From DTWD01 sp963662965 (GTDB lineage: Bacteria; Acidobacteriota; Vicinamibacteria; Vicinamibacterales; UBA8438): a stretch of 64,000 bases of DNA. Positions 28,111 through 36,818 of the stretch are shown in pieces (position 1 is the first letter of the stretch; every line of letters starts with the position of its first letter). The stretch covers positions 1,860,001 to 1,924,000 of the forward strand of contig OY759970.1 in assembly GCA_963662965.1 (NCBI GenBank), written 5' to 3'. A program made the translations under genes and the position numbers. The notes under the pieces are model-generated. The model had not been told where the DNA came from. It saw only the letters and a program-made list of their open reading frames with translations, and ran no database searches.

Positions 28111-29015
28111 CCCACTGAGACGGTCACGTCCAGCTGGGTGGTCAACCGGCCATCGTTCGCCTCCGCCCTGAGCACGTAGTCGCCGGGGGTCGTGAACGTC
28201 GCCGTCACCACCGCTTGGCCGGACTCGACCTCGATGGTCGAGTCCGGTTCGAACGACACGCCGGCTGGCCCGCGCCACACAATCCACGACACCCGTAGGC
28301 CGCGGACCGAAGGGCGGCCACCACCGGCGCCGCGACGGTTCGGGATACCGGGGACGTTGTCCGGCGGCTCCGGAGCATCGGGAGCGGCCTTGAGCGTAGG
28401 TGGGATTTCCTGCCCGACCGGCCGCTGCGGGTCACCCTCACCCTCTCGTGGCATCGGCAGCCCGTCGTCCGTCACGCGGGCGGTCAACGACACCCCGTTC
28501 TGCACCGTGACGCGTGACGGCGCCTCGAGTGTCATCGTTGGCGGCGTGTTTCTCGCCGCCTCCTCGCTGAGTCGCCGGATTCCTGCGGCGTTGGCTCCCG
28601 TTTCCCACGTCGGGTCGAGCCACCCCACCGCCTGCAGCCTCTCGCCACGAACGGCCAGGTTCCAGATCAGCTGCTGGTCCCCAAAATCGCTCGGCACCGT
28701 GACGCTGAAAACCCGGCGATGCGCCCGCGGGTAAAAGAACGTCGGCTGCCCCGCGTCGATCTCGGTCGGCTCGAAGTGATTGTCCGGACCAACCGGCAGA
28801 TGGATCTCTTCGAGAAAGTTGCGGTTGAGGTACCCGAAGTGCATGGTGAAGCCGCCGTCGGGGTTTCTCGACCATCCTTCGAAGATCGGCTGCACCGTCT
28901 GCCCCGAGTTGTACTTGAGATTGTAGGGCGTCGGCTGGGCGTCGGCGTCAGACGGCGCGCCGAGCAGGAATGCGAGCACGACGACTCCGAGCAGGCATCG
29001 AAAACTCATTGGCAT
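28104..29015 (-). CDS. Exported protein of unknown function
   Basis: 303 residues from an ATG with GGGAAGG upstream. Signal peptide (CLLGVVVLAFLLGAPSDADA). The N-terminal half contains GWSRNPDGGFTMHFGYLNRN and RRVFSVTVPSDFGDQQLIW; a Pro/Gly-rich middle (PPDNVPGIPNRRGAGGGRP) leads to an Ig-like C-terminal strand pattern (TATFTTPGDYVLRAEANDG). I recognise it as a conserved acidobacterial secreted family but not its function. It lies downstream of the haem c/monooxygenase-like gene on the same strand, behind a strong hairpin. Confidence 0.75.
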   Translation of the reverse strand: MPMSFRCLLGVVVLAFLLGAPSDADAQPTPYNLKYNSGQTVQPIFEGWSRNPDGGFTMHFGYLNRNFLEEIHLPVGPDNHFEPTEIDAGQPTFFYPRAHRRVFSVTVPSDFGDQQLIWNLAVRGERLQAVGWLDPTWETGANAAGIRRLSEEAARNTPPTMTLEAPSRVTVQNGVSLTARVTDDGLPMPREGEGDPQRPVGQEIPPTLKAAPDAPEPPDNVPGIPNRRGAGGGRPSVRGLRVSWIVWRGPAGVSFEPDSTIEVESGQAVVTATFTTPGDYVLRAEANDGRLTTQLDVTVSVGH

Positions 29016-29044
29016 GCCAACCTTCCCACCGTGCGCGGGGCTAT

Positions 29045-29081
29045 CGGCCTGCGGAGCACCTCGAACGCGCTCCGCAGGCCG
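29045..29081 (-). terminator. 13-bp stem-loop after the haem c / monooxygenase-like gene
   Basis: CGGCCTGCGGAGC (29045-29057) pairs perfectly with GCTCCGCAGGCCG (29069-29081) around an 11-base loop, 12 bp past the stop of the minus-strand gene ending at 29094. No T run; a terminator or RNA-stability element is likely from position. Confidence 0.55.
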
Positions 29082-29093
29082 GGCCGCTCTCTA

Positions 29094-30401
29094 CTAGTCG
29101 TTGTTGTTGGCTGCAGCCTGCCGCCGCGCCTTTCGATCCGCCAACTCCTGTTCGTACTCCTCGTCGGTCAGGTCGTACCACCCGATCCAGGCGAAGCCCA
29201 TCTCGTCGATCGTGCGACCGCCGTTGCCGACCCAGTTCACCGCATCCGGGTTGGCCCGGTTGGTCTCGGTGTTGTCGTGCCAGCTGATGGTGTGCAGGAT
29301 CGTCCCGGCCGGCACCAACGGCGCCACGTCGTCCGCGTAGTTGTAGACCAGGTGCCAGTTGTAGTCGAAGTTCGCGCAGCTGACGACCTCGCTCGAGATC
29401 GGCGTGGTCGGATAGATCAGCTCCAGACACTGATACTTGCCGCGGATGTGCATGTGCGGCTGGAACGCGGTGAGCTTTGCCGCCATGTTCAGCCGCTCAT
29501 AGCCGTCCTGGCGGATGACTGCGCCCCCTGGAATGTCGAGGTCGGTGTTGTGCCGCGCGAGCTGCTTCGACCAGCGGACGTGCTCGGGCACCACGCCCTC
29601 GGGATGAAACACGATGCCGAGCTCGAGGCCAGCCTGCACCTCTTCACCGATGGAGTGGAGGTGATAGCTGACCCGCGCCTTCCGGTTCGCCGGCAGCAAC
29701 ACGCCCGAATCCTCCGGATAGATCTCCGCGCCTTTACCCGAGGCGTACTCCACCAGGAACAAGCCTTGGTCTTGCGTGCCATCGTTCGTCAGGTCGTCGT
29801 AGTCCTGGTCCACCGCATACGAGAGCGCGTGGTGGACGACCTGGCGTGAACGCGAGTCGACCGGCCGTGTCTGGATCGCCTTGATGTAACGGCTCTCCTC
29901 CAGATCGAACTGGGCATACAGCGAGCCAAACAGGTCGGGCCCCTCCGCCGGCACCGTATAGACCGGATAGCGGACGACCAGATCCGGCTCGCCGATCTGC
30001 CACGCCGAGCGATCGGGGAACTCGGGCATCGGTGGCATGTCGGCCGGATCACCTCTCGGCGCGCCGCTGTCGACCCAGGTCGCGATCGTCGCGATCTGAT
30101 CGTCGGTCAGTGAGATGTCGTCTTTGAACTCCTGGATCCCAATGTTCCGATCGATGTGCCAGGGCGGCATTTCCCGGGCGACGACGCGATTTTTGATCGA
30201 CCGGGCCCAGGGCCGCACTTCGGCGTAGGTCGTCAGCGCCATCGGCGCCATTTCGCCGGTGCGGTGACACGTCACGCACGAGTCATACAAAATCGGCGCG
30301 ACGTCCTTGCTGAACGTCACGTCGCTCTGGGCTGCGGCGACCGCAGGCGTCAACATCAACGCCAGCGTCGCGATCCCAACGGCGAATACCACACGTTTCA
30401 T
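29094..30401 (-). CDS. Haem c protein with copper type II monooxygenase-like domain
   Basis: 435 residues with signal peptide (ATLALMLTPAVAAAQ). Haem c site CVTCHRTGEMAPM near residue 40 in a planctomycete-like cytochrome segment that continues ARSIKNRVVAREMPPWHID. The C-terminal 250 residues resemble copper-dependent PHM/DBM-type monooxygenases: VVHHALSY, VSYHLHS, PHMHIRGKYQC and SWHDNTETNRANPD supply His/Met ligand candidates. Such bacterial proteins are usually annotated as cytochrome c or ascorbate-dependent monooxygenase-like. Oxidation of an unknown substrate in the periplasm is plausible. The surrounding cupin and PAL-like NHL genes are noted in the findings. Confidence 0.78.
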   Translation of the reverse strand: MKRVVFAVGIATLALMLTPAVAAAQSDVTFSKDVAPILYDSCVTCHRTGEMAPMALTTYAEVRPWARSIKNRVVAREMPPWHIDRNIGIQEFKDDISLTDDQIATIATWVDSGAPRGDPADMPPMPEFPDRSAWQIGEPDLVVRYPVYTVPAEGPDLFGSLYAQFDLEESRYIKAIQTRPVDSRSRQVVHHALSYAVDQDYDDLTNDGTQDQGLFLVEYASGKGAEIYPEDSGVLLPANRKARVSYHLHSIGEEVQAGLELGIVFHPEGVVPEHVRWSKQLARHNTDLDIPGGAVIRQDGYERLNMAAKLTAFQPHMHIRGKYQCLELIYPTTPISSEVVSCANFDYNWHLVYNYADDVAPLVPAGTILHTISWHDNTETNRANPDAVNWVGNGGRTIDEMGFAWIGWYDLTDEEYEQELADRKARRQAAANNND

Positions 30402-30650
30402 GGCGAGCCTCCCGGATTCCTAGTTCCCCGCTGTCCACTGGTCACTACTTGACGAGCCCCCTCACCATGGGTGAACTGCGTCCGGATGTCAATAGGGAAA
30501 AGGTCGTCGCCACCGTCAAAACGGCGACAGGACAATGATACAAATCTGCAACCTATTGATTTCAATGACCTTCCGACCATGAACCAGTAAAACTCTCACT
30601 TCGTATCGATCTATCGTGTGCTACCCTGGCAGTTGAGGTTGCGAACCGTT

Positions 30651-31046
30651 GTGAGCCGTACCGTCATTCACGCTCTGCTCGCGGTCATCTTGTTGACGGC
30701 GTCGCCGTTGCGGGCACTCTGTTACGACTCGTGTGTGGCAAACGCGGGGGTCGTGCAGCCATCCGACAATGACACGCCGGCGTGTCACGAGACGCACGAC
30801 ACGGAGCCCACGTCGCCGTCCGACCCGTCGGACGACGGTTGCCGGCACCGCGACGAATCGCCGGCACTGAGTCTGCGGACCGCCCACAAGCCTGTCGACA
30901 TGTCGACGGATGCACAAGCGTCCGTCCACGTCGTACCGGACCGGATGCACGACACGGCGTCGATGACCTCTCGCCGGGATACGTTGGATCGGCTACTACA
31001 CAGGGCGCCGGCTCCACCCCGTTTCCCGCTGCCGCTTCGGATCTGA
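30651..31046 (+). CDS. Small Cys/His-rich exported protein upstream of copA
   Basis: 131 residues from the GTG at 30651 (a GTG at 30618 is an alternative). Hydrophobic leader VIHALLAVILLTASPLRALC, then CYDSCVANAG, PACHETHD and DGCRHRDE, giving several Cys and His residues in an acidic context, and a basic Pro-rich C-terminus. No domain recognised. Position directly ahead of copA-copB and the Cys/His content suggest a small periplasmic metal-binding accessory protein; this is inference. The roughly 250 bp upstream is noticeably AT-richer than the neighbourhood and probably carries the promoter. Confidence 0.5.
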   Translation: MSRTVIHALLAVILLTASPLRALCYDSCVANAGVVQPSDNDTPACHETHDTEPTSPSDPSDDGCRHRDESPALSLRTAHKPVDMSTDAQASVHVVPDRMHDTASMTSRRDTLDRLLHRAPAPPRFPLPLRI

Positions 31047-31163
31047 TTCCCTCCGCCGTCGAGCTCCAGCTTCACTGAATATCGTCACGCGCACCGCGTG
31101 ACCCCTTCACCGTGGCGTCGCGCCATACGCGACCGCAGCCCGCGGTGTCTTGGAGCAGATGCG

Positions 31164-32897
31164 ATGGAAGATTCACGCGACGTTCGGTCTCGATCGATCG
31201 TTCGGCCGTCGCGGCGCACGTTCGTCAAGGGACTGGCGATCGGAGGATCTGCCGCCGCCTTCGGCCTCTGGCACCCGTCGCGGTTGACGGCCGCCGATCG
31301 TAGCCAGGCCCGGGCGAGCCTCGCGGGCACGGACTTCGATCTCGCCATCGGCGAGACGCTGATGGATTTCACCGGGGCGCCGAGGGTCGCGGTGACCGTG
31401 AACGACTCCGTACCCGCCCCGACGCTGCGGTGGCGGGAGGGGGACACCGTCACCCTGCGGGTCGCCAACCGGCTACAGGAGGAGACCTCCATCCATTGGC
31501 ACGGCATCCTCTTGCCCGCCAATATGGATGGCGTTCCTGGGCTTAGCTTCAACGGCATTCCGCCGGGTGAGACATTTACCTACCGTTTCACTGTCCGGCA
31601 GGCCGGTACGTACTGGTATCACAGCCACTCGGCGTTCCAGGAGCAGCGGGGTCTGTACGGGGCGCTGGTCATCGAGCCACGGGACCCGGAGCCGTTCCGT
31701 TACGACCGCGACCATGTCGTGATGCTGTCCGACTGGACGGATGAGAACCCCGACCGCGTCTTCACCAAGCTCAAGAAGCAATCGGACTACTACAACTACA
31801 AGCGCCGCACGCTGGTCGACTTCGTGCGCGACGCGCGACGCCGAGGGTTCGGCGACACGTTCTCAGACCGCCTCGCGTGGGGCCATGTGCGGATGAACCC
31901 AACGGACATAGCGGATGTCACCGGTGCGACCTACACCTATTTGATGAACGGCCACGCGCCGGCCGGCAATTGGACCGGTCTCTTCCAACCGGGCGAGCGG
32001 GTCCGGCTGCGATTCATCAACGGCTCGGCCATGAGTTACTTCGACGTTCGCCTGCCGGGTCTGAAGATGACGGTGGTCGCTGCCGACGGGCAGTACGTCC
32101 ACCCGGTGACCGTCGACGAGTTTCGGATCGGAACCGCCGAGACCGTCGACGTCATCGTCGAGCCGTCCGGACAGGACGCGGTCACGATCTTCGCACAGTC
32201 GTTGGACCGGAGCGGGTACGCGTGCGGAACGCTGGCCGTGCGCGTCGGGTTGCAGGCGCCGATCCCCGACCTGGATCCCCGGCCGCTGTTGACCATGGCC
32301 GATATGGGTCATGGCGGGATGGGGCGCGACGCGCACGCCGGACACGATATGCGCGCGATGGGCGGCTCAGCCATGCAGAGCCATCCACCGAGTGAGCGCA
32401 GGAACCCGCTGGTCGACATGCAGACGATGTCGCCCGCGTCACGTCTCGACGATCCCGGCATCGGGTTGCGCGGCAATGGCCGGCGGGTCTGCACCTACTC
32501 CGATCTGCGGAGCTTGTTCGTTGATCCTGACGGCCGGGAGCCCGACCGCACGGTGGAGCTCCATCTGACCGGTCACATGGAGCGTTTCGTCTGGTCGTTC
32601 GATGGGGTCAAGTTCAGTGACGCTGAGCCGGTCCGGCTCAGCTACGGCGAGCGGCTGCGCGTCGTGCTGGTGAACGACACGATGATGTCGCATCCGATTC
32701 ACCTGCACGGTATGTGGAGCGATGTCGAGGACGACGACGGGCGGTTCCAGCTGCGGAAGCACACGGTCGACATGCCGCCCTGGACCAAGCGTAGTTTTCG
32801 AGTGCGGGCCGACGCGCTCGGCCGCTGGGCCTTCCACTGCCACCTGCTCTACCACATGGAAGCCGGGATGTTCCGGGAAGTGCGGGTGGAGGAATGA
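31164..32897 (+). CDS. copA: Multicopper oxidase, CopA/PcoA family, TAT exported
   Basis: 577 residues from the ATG at 31164. Twin-arginine signal (RPSRRTFVKGLAIGGSAAA). All four copper-ligand motifs are present: SIHWHGILLPANMDGVPG, YWYHSHSAFQEQRGLYG, HPIHLHGMW and WAFHCHLLYHMEAGM. A Met/His-rich segment (MADMGHGGMGRDAHAGHDM, about residues 378-400) is the CopA copper-loading region. Oxidises Cu(I) to Cu(II) in the periplasm for copper tolerance. ATGA overlap with copB shows translational coupling. Confidence 0.93.
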   Translation: MEDSRDVRSRSIVRPSRRTFVKGLAIGGSAAAFGLWHPSRLTAADRSQARASLAGTDFDLAIGETLMDFTGAPRVAVTVNDSVPAPTLRWREGDTVTLRVANRLQEETSIHWHGILLPANMDGVPGLSFNGIPPGETFTYRFTVRQAGTYWYHSHSAFQEQRGLYGALVIEPRDPEPFRYDRDHVVMLSDWTDENPDRVFTKLKKQSDYYNYKRRTLVDFVRDARRRGFGDTFSDRLAWGHVRMNPTDIADVTGATYTYLMNGHAPAGNWTGLFQPGERVRLRFINGSAMSYFDVRLPGLKMTVVAADGQYVHPVTVDEFRIGTAETVDVIVEPSGQDAVTIFAQSLDRSGYACGTLAVRVGLQAPIPDLDPRPLLTMADMGHGGMGRDAHAGHDMRAMGGSAMQSHPPSERRNPLVDMQTMSPASRLDDPGIGLRGNGRRVCTYSDLRSLFVDPDGREPDRTVELHLTGHMERFVWSFDGVKFSDAEPVRLSYGERLRVVLVNDTMMSHPIHLHGMWSDVEDDDGRFQLRKHTVDMPPWTKRSFRVRADALGRWAFHCHLLYHMEAGMFREVRVEE

Positions 32898-33724
32898 GGC
32901 GGCTCGCCGGCGGCGTCGCCGTGAGTGTCGCTGTCGTCGCGATCACCGCTGCGGTGCCTGCATCGACGTCCGCGCAACCGACGACCAACCTGCAGGCCGG
33001 ACAAGACGCCGAGCCACGCACACCGATTCCGCCGATCACCGACGCTGACCGAGCCGCGGCGTTCCCCGACATCGAGCGCCACCCCCCGCACGGCAACTCG
33101 GTGCACTACCTCGTGCTCTTCGACCAGATCGAATGGCAGGCGATGGAAACGGGCGGCGGCGTGAACTGGGACACGGCGGGGTGGATCGGTGGCGACCGGA
33201 ATCGCCTCTGGTTCCGTAGCGAGGGCGCGGGAGAGGATGGCAGACTGGGGGACGCCGAGGCGCATCTGCTTTACGGCCGCGCGTTCGCCCGCTGGTGGGA
33301 CCTCGTGGTCGGCGTGCGCCAAGACATACCCCGGGGGCCGGCCCAGACATGGGCGGCGGTCGGCGTGCAAGGGCTTGCGCCGTACTGGTTCGAGGTGGAG
33401 GCGACCGGCTACTTCAGTGACCGTGGCCAGACGGCCGCGCGTCTCAAAGCCCAATACGAACTGCTGTTGACAAACCGACTTGTGCTGCAGCCGGGGATCG
33501 AGATCAATCTGTACGGGAAGGAGAGCCCGGAACGAGGGATCGGCGCTGGGTTGAGCCGCGTCGAGACCGGCCTTCGAGTGCGTTACGAATTCCGCCGTGA
33601 GCTCGCGCCGTATCTCGGCGTGATGTGGGAGAACACCTTCGGCCCTACCGCCGATCTGGCGGCGGTCGCAGGTGAGCAGTCGGACGGGCCGCGTCTGGTT
33701 GCCGGTGTGCGGCTCTGGTTTTAA
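32894..33724 (+). CDS. copB: Copper resistance protein B, outer membrane
   Basis: 276 residues. Signal peptide (VSVAVVAITAAVPASTSAQ). CopB signature: HYLVLFDQIEWQ, WDTAGWIGGDRNRLWFRSEG, EAHLLYGRAFARWWDLVVGV, DIPRGPAQTWAAVGVQGLAPYWFE, LTNRLVLQPGIEINLYGK, and a C-terminal GVRLWF with terminal Phe as expected for an outer-membrane barrel. The Met-rich N-terminal stretch of classical CopB is missing. Coupled to copA by a 4-bp overlap. Confidence 0.92.
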   Translation: MRRLAGGVAVSVAVVAITAAVPASTSAQPTTNLQAGQDAEPRTPIPPITDADRAAAFPDIERHPPHGNSVHYLVLFDQIEWQAMETGGGVNWDTAGWIGGDRNRLWFRSEGAGEDGRLGDAEAHLLYGRAFARWWDLVVGVRQDIPRGPAQTWAAVGVQGLAPYWFEVEATGYFSDRGQTAARLKAQYELLLTNRLVLQPGIEINLYGKESPERGIGAGLSRVETGLRVRYEFRRELAPYLGVMWENTFGPTADLAAVAGEQSDGPRLVAGVRLWF

Positions 33725-33746
33725 TACGCGATCAATAGCCAGAGGC

Positions 33747-33778
33747 TTGACTCTGGAGTCGACTCCAGGGTGCATACT
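33747..33778 (+). promoter_or_regulatory. MerR-family-type promoter/operator
   Basis: TTGACT (-35, 33747-33752), then a perfect 16-bp palindrome CTGGAGTCGACTCCAG (33753-33768), and CATACT (-10, 33773-33778). The 20-base spacer and palindrome are the layout used by MerR/ZntR/CadR-type metal regulators, which underwind a long spacer. It points rightward, just after copB, into a TPR remnant and a type A gene; no merR-like regulator gene is in the window. Confidence 0.75.
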
Positions 33779-33782
33779 GAAG

Positions 33783-33874
33783 GCTGCCTACCGGCGGTAT
33801 CTCGAACTCGCCCCGACGGCCAGCACGCCGACGGGGCGCGGGCCCGCCTGGCCAGACTCGACGACCGCCGATAG
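33783..33874 (+). pseudogene. TPR-protein C-terminal remnant
   Basis: AAYRRYLELAP continues, after a one-base frame change, into GARARLARLDDRR and a stop at 33872-33874. This is the usual end of a TPR-containing protein. Only about 30 codons remain, immediately downstream of the MerR-type promoter. Confidence 0.5.
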
Positions 33875-33977
33875 CCGCCATCACCCCCGGCCCTCCCGCA
33901 CCCCCTTGACTTTGACCAGAGCGGGGTGTAGCAAGGCTCATGCGCGCTACGAGTGGTAGAGAAAGTAGGGGGTTGAG

Positions 33978-35237
33978 ATGAGGCGACGACTGCTCGAGTC
34001 GATCGGCGTGGCCACGGCGATCATCGGCGTGACCGTGCTGCTGAACATGACGGTGGCGCCGGTCCCGCTCGCGGGGCAGGCCCCCTCGGCCCCGGGCCAG
34101 ACGGAGGCGGCCCCGGCGGGCCCGACCGCGTGGGGCGAGCCGGACCTGCAGGGCATCTGGACCACCAACTACGAGATCCCCTTGCAGCGCCCGGCTCGGT
34201 TTGCCGGTCGAGAGTTCCTCACCGACGAGGAGCGAGCCGAGCTCGATAGGGAGCGAGCCCGCATCATCGGGTCCGACCAGCGGCGGTCGGAGCGGGGGAG
34301 TGAGCAGGACGTCGGCGGCGCCTACAGCGCGGCGATCTTTCTGTCCCACAAGTATATGGGCCGACGGACGTCGCTGATTGTCGACCCGCCGGATGGCCGA
34401 ATCCCTCCTCTCACGCCGGAGGCGCAGCAGCGGAGAGACGCCATCCGCGAGTATCAGCTCGCCCTCATCCAGGCCACCGACGTTTGCCGAAACAACCTAC
34501 CGGCCTGCGCAGGCGGGCAATACGGTCCGCCGTCACCGAGGAGAGCGGAGCCGCCCCCGTACTACCCGGCGACGGGCGCGGCCGCGGGGGGCGCCTTCAA
34601 TCGCTCGGATGGCCCGGAGGACCGCGGATTGGGGGAGCGGTGTATGTCGGCCCGCCTGCCCGACTTTGGCGGGGCCGCCGGGTATTTCCTGCGGATCGTG
34701 CAGTCGCCGGGCACCGTCTCGATTTTCTACGACACGGGGCAAGGGCAAGGGTGGCAGCGGGTCATCCCGGTGACCGATCGTCCGCATCTGCCGTCCCACG
34801 TGCGGCAATGGTGGGGGGATCCGCGCGGTCGGTGGGAGGGCGAGACGCTCGTCGTCGACACCACCAACTTCAGCCCGAAGACCGACTACCAAGGGTCGCG
34901 CGAGAACTTGCACCTCGTCGAACGGTGGACCCGGCTCGACGCGGAGACCGTCGAGTATGTTGCCACGATGGAGGACCCGACGACGTGGACGCGCCCGTGG
35001 ACGGTGGCGGTCGAGCTGAGCCAGCAAAGCAACGAGGCGAACCGCTTCTATACGGAGCCGCGGTGCCACGAGGGGAACTACGGCCTGCCGGGGCTGCTCG
35101 CGGGTGAGCGGGCTATGGAGCGGGCGTTCGCCGACGGGCGTGGCCCAGATCCGGCCACCTTGTGCACCGCCGGATGTGGAGGATTCGCCGCCGGATTCGC
35201 TGATTCCGGCGCGGAGACGAATCCGTTGCAGAGATAA
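33978..35237 (+). CDS. Type A secreted protein with Cys/Pro-rich insertion
   Basis: 419 residues. Signal peptide (VATAIIGVTVLLNMTVAPVPLAG), WGEPDLQGIWTTNYEIPLQRP, SLIVDPPDGRIPPLTPEAQ, RCMSARLPDFGGAAGYFLR, RGRWEGETLVVDTTNFSPKT, LHLVERWTRLDAETV, MEDPTTWTRPW, and RCHEGNYGL instead of FEYACHEGNY. A roughly 45-residue insertion (CRNNLPACAGGQYGPPSPRR and the PPPYY that follows) and a C-terminal extension with CTAGC add four Cys, unique among the members here. First gene of the type A-type B-DUF6152 operon, 21 bp before the next. Confidence 0.82.
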   Translation: MRRRLLESIGVATAIIGVTVLLNMTVAPVPLAGQAPSAPGQTEAAPAGPTAWGEPDLQGIWTTNYEIPLQRPARFAGREFLTDEERAELDRERARIIGSDQRRSERGSEQDVGGAYSAAIFLSHKYMGRRTSLIVDPPDGRIPPLTPEAQQRRDAIREYQLALIQATDVCRNNLPACAGGQYGPPSPRRAEPPPYYPATGAAAGGAFNRSDGPEDRGLGERCMSARLPDFGGAAGYFLRIVQSPGTVSIFYDTGQGQGWQRVIPVTDRPHLPSHVRQWWGDPRGRWEGETLVVDTTNFSPKTDYQGSRENLHLVERWTRLDAETVEYVATMEDPTTWTRPWTVAVELSQQSNEANRFYTEPRCHEGNYGLPGLLAGERAMERAFADGRGPDPATLCTAGCGGFAAGFADSGAETNPLQR

Positions 35238-35258
35238 ACAGACAACAGGAGACCCACC

Positions 35259-36224
35259 ATGCGAAACCGGTTATCAGGCTCGACGATCAGCGTGGCCCTT
35301 GCCGCGGCTGCGGTGAGCGTGGTCATCGCCGTGTCGATGACCCGCACCGCCGGCCAGGCGGCACGGCCAGACCGCACCGCGGACGGCAAGCCCAACTTCA
35401 GTGGCATCTGGCAAGCGCTCAACGAAGCGAATTGGGACCTCGAGGCGCATGCCGCGCGTCCCGGCATCGTGACGCAACCAGGCCCGTATCCGTTTGCCTT
35501 CGCCGAAGTGCCGGCGGCTCCGGTGCTCGCACTCGGCGCGGCAGGCGGCGTGCCCGGATCGCTCGGCGTCGTGGACGGCGATGGGGAGATCCCCTATACC
35601 TCGGAGGCGGCGGCAATAAAGCAGGAGAACGCGGCGAACTGGATTGACCGCGATCCCGAGCTGAAGTGCTATCTGCCGGGCATTCCGCGCGCGATGTACA
35701 TGCCCTATCCCTTTCAGATCGTCCAGAGCACGAACAAGATCCAGATGGCCTACGCGTTTACGAGCACGGCCCGGACCATCCACCTCGATCAAGTCGAGGG
35801 GCCGCCCGACGATACGTTTATGGGGCATTCGGTCGGTCGCTGGGAGGGCGACACGCTGGTGGTCGACGTGACCGATTTCAACGGCAAGAACTGGTTCGAC
35901 CGAGCGGGGAATTTCCATAGCGACGCCTTGCATCTGGTGGAACGGTTCACGTCGATCTCGCCCGATGCCATCCGTTACGAGGTGACGATCGAGGATCCGA
36001 ACGTCTTTACGCGCCCGTGGCGGATCTCGATGCCGCTCTATCGGCGCCTGGAGCCGAATATGCAGCTCCTCGAGTATCGCTGTATCGAGTTTGTCGAAGA
36101 GTTTCTGTATGGACACGTTCGCAAGGAGCAGTTGGTGAAGCGCTGGGAGGGAGAGACCATCATCGTGGACATCACACGGAAGGTGCCCCCCGGTGATGAG
36201 TTCTATGATTGGTACCGAAAGTAG
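35259..36224 (+). CDS. Type B secreted protein
   Basis: 321 residues, ribosome site AGGAG. Signal peptide (VALAAAAVSVVIAVSMTRTAGQ). KPNFSGIWQALNEANWDLEAH, KCYLPGIPRAMYMPYPFQI, GRWEGDTLVVDVTDFNGK, NFHSDALHLVERFTSI, YEVTIEDPNVFTRPWRISM, LLEYRCIEFVEEFLYG. It keeps the longer C-terminus (WEGETIIVDITRKVPPG) that the paralogue at 11808 has lost. That tail also appears, decayed, in the remnant at 50019. Confidence 0.83.
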   Translation: MRNRLSGSTISVALAAAAVSVVIAVSMTRTAGQAARPDRTADGKPNFSGIWQALNEANWDLEAHAARPGIVTQPGPYPFAFAEVPAAPVLALGAAGGVPGSLGVVDGDGEIPYTSEAAAIKQENAANWIDRDPELKCYLPGIPRAMYMPYPFQIVQSTNKIQMAYAFTSTARTIHLDQVEGPPDDTFMGHSVGRWEGDTLVVDVTDFNGKNWFDRAGNFHSDALHLVERFTSISPDAIRYEVTIEDPNVFTRPWRISMPLYRRLEPNMQLLEYRCIEFVEEFLYGHVRKEQLVKRWEGETIIVDITRKVPPGDEFYDWYRK

Positions 36225-36255
36225 GCGCGCAGCTCATAGCACGGAGGGTGAAGCG

Positions 36256-36696
36256 ATGCAAAGAAAGCTAGCCGTCGCGGCGGTGGGTGTGGCTCTGTTA
36301 CTGGCGGGGACAGCGGTCTCGGTGTCGGCACATCACGCCTTTGCCGCGGAATTCGACGCAGACCGACCGGTGAATTTCGAAGGCACCGTCACGAAGATGG
36401 AGTGGGTGAATCCCCATGTGTGGATCCACATGCAGATAGAGAAGCCGGACGGCTCGACCGAGAGCTGGGCGTTCGAAGGGGGGACCCCGAACGTGCTGTT
36501 CAGGCGTGGCTTTACGAAGCAGTCGCTGCTGCCGGGAACGAAGATCCTGGTCGACGGGTATCAGGCCAAGGACGGCACGAACCGGGCGAACGGCAGAGAT
36601 ATCACGTTCACCGATGGAACAAAGTTGTTTCTCGGTTCGTCGGGCACCGGCGCGCCCTATGAACTGAGACCGGAGAACACCCAGAACGTGCGGTAG
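36256..36696 (+). CDS. DUF6152 family secreted protein
   Basis: 146 residues, ACGGAGGGTG ribosome site. Signal peptide ending SVSAHHAFAAEFD, then GTVTKMEWVNPHVWIHMQIE, FRRGFTKQSLLPGTKI, AKDGTNRANGRDITF and LFLGSSGTGAPYE. Closely similar to the protein at 13960 and in the equivalent operon position (last), 32 bp after the type B stop. Confidence 0.87.
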   Translation: MQRKLAVAAVGVALLLAGTAVSVSAHHAFAAEFDADRPVNFEGTVTKMEWVNPHVWIHMQIEKPDGSTESWAFEGGTPNVLFRRGFTKQSLLPGTKILVDGYQAKDGTNRANGRDITFTDGTKLFLGSSGTGAPYELRPENTQNVR

Positions 36697-36818
36697 CGGT
36701 GGCCCTGAGATGACGAGACGATTGCTCGAGCTGTTTGGTGTGGCGGCGGGACTTGTGCAGCGCCGGATGCGGATCTGGATTTGATGGAGAGAATCGCGAT
36801 CCGCTTCGTTGACGGGAC

